DNA of 64,000 nt, taken from NCBI GenBank assembly GCA_945876095.1, contig CAMCMP010000005.1, positions 101,577 to 165,576 of the forward strand, written 5' to 3'. A program made the translations under genes and the position numbers. Shown in pieces: positions 63,751 to 64,000 of the stretch. How positions within the stretch are numbered: position 1 is the stretch's first letter; the number at the start of each line of letters is the position of its first letter. The stretch comes from Chitinophaga pinensis (GTDB taxonomy: Bacteria > Bacteroidota > Bacteroidia > Chitinophagales > Chitinophagaceae). Under the pieces are notes generated by a model, which did no database searches, was not told the DNA's origin, and was given only the letters and a program-made list of their open reading frames with translations.

Positions 63751-64000
63751 ATTTAAAATATAATGATGGCCAAACACCTCTTGACGAAGAGGAGAAAGAA
63801 GGTCTATTAATTAAATCAATTTCTACAAAAGGGGAATTAAATGAATTTGAACAACAGAATATAGAAGATGCGATACAATGGAGTTTAACTAGAAAATTTA
63901 AACCTGATCAAATCCTAACTGAAACCTTTATTCAAGCCCTTCATAAAAGAATGTATGGGAGGGTTTGGAGTTGGGCTGGCGAATACCGAAAAACAAATAA
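63741..64000 (+). CDS. Mobile mystery protein B (Fic family), 5' part
   Basis: The visible 86 residues start MGLNLKYNDGQTPLDEEEKE and end FIQALHKRMYGRVWSWAGEYRKTNK, the typical N-terminal part of Fic-family mobile mystery protein B. The catalytic HxFx(D/E)GNGRxxR motif lies beyond the window, so activity (AMP transfer to a target protein) cannot be checked. The ATG lies within the last 10 nt of the upstream gene, so translation is coupled. Confidence 0.82.
   Translation, partial: MGLNLKYNDGQTPLDEEEKEGLLIKSISTKGELNEFEQQNIEDAIQWSLTRKFKPDQILTETFIQALHKRMYGRVWSWAGEYRKTN

Noticed and set aside
1..64000. tRNA, rRNA, transposase or integrase genes
   Set aside because: I looked for typical T-arm sequences, rRNA cores and transposase motifs while reading and saw none; a covariance search would be needed to exclude tRNAs fully.

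Overview
The window is a stretch of an AT-rich Bacteroidota chromosome, most likely from the Chitinophagaceae or a close relative. The evidence is a SusC/SusD pair, GldC, a DUF4290 protein, a DUF6089 outer-membrane protein, an ECF sigma factor followed by a membrane protein, and Bacteroidota-type promoters (TTTG, about 20 nt, TAnnTTTG). There is no rRNA gene in the window, so the genus cannot be named. I saw no tRNA, rRNA, CRISPR array, transposase or integrase.

Layout. 1-3741 (minus): the 5' part of a susD-like gene and a complete susC-like gene. 4262-6354: DUF47 regulator and PiT phosphate transporter. 6647-8717: galE and a transketolase C-terminal half without its partner. 8801-10828: an ECF sigma factor, a one-helix membrane protein carrying PxGYF repeats (candidate anti-sigma factor) and a Spy/CpxP-like secreted protein. 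10850-11047: a GC-rich array of twelve 17-bp repeats that runs into the 3' end of an MBL-fold hydrolase. 11908-18075 (minus): the rod-shape cluster mreB-mreC-mreD-mrdA-rodA. 18364-25774: purD, a POT transporter, an AlkB-like hydroxylase, serS, an unknown small gene and a cyclophilin. 25874-45000 (all plus): mostly housekeeping and envelope genes: gcvH, a VanZ-like gene, a DUF4290 gene, murA, gmk, a CNNM/CBS protein, a glycosyltransferase, gldC, yqeY, a cvpA-like gene, a hydrolase, a CBS protein, an Omp85-like protein, nadK, a DUF6089 gene, uppS, bamA, two skp-like genes and murI. 45137-46051: rpmH-rnpA-yidD.

46052-52462: a long non-coding stretch rich in structured repeats, then sodA, tadA, aldehyde dehydrogenase, a lipoprotein glutathione peroxidase and a sulfur-compound transport group (two half-size YeeE/YedE proteins and TauE/SafE). 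52711-54753: anmK and murQ (peptidoglycan recycling). 54885-61863: cytochrome c followed by a near-complete molybdenum cofactor cluster (mocA-like, moaA, moeA, a TauE/SafE gene, moaD, a moeB-rhodanese fusion, moaE and a moaC-mogA fusion), with no molybdoenzyme in view. 61924-62874: SMP-30-like protein. 62916-64000: a mobile mystery protein A/B (HTH plus Fic) pair with a small divergent ORF; the Fic gene is cut by the window edge.

The most interesting signals are mainly non-coding. (1) Two copies, about 24.5 kb apart, of a repeat whose 153-bp core folds on itself. The copies keep that fold despite sequence differences, and a 51-nt arm module is amplified to 2 and 3 copies. (2) The 12 x 17-bp array between convergent genes, which supplies the stop codon of the hydrolase gene. 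(3) Three 18-bp dyads at exactly 33-bp spacing in front of the HTH/Fic pair. (4) MurA carrying Asp where the fosfomycin-target Cys normally sits.
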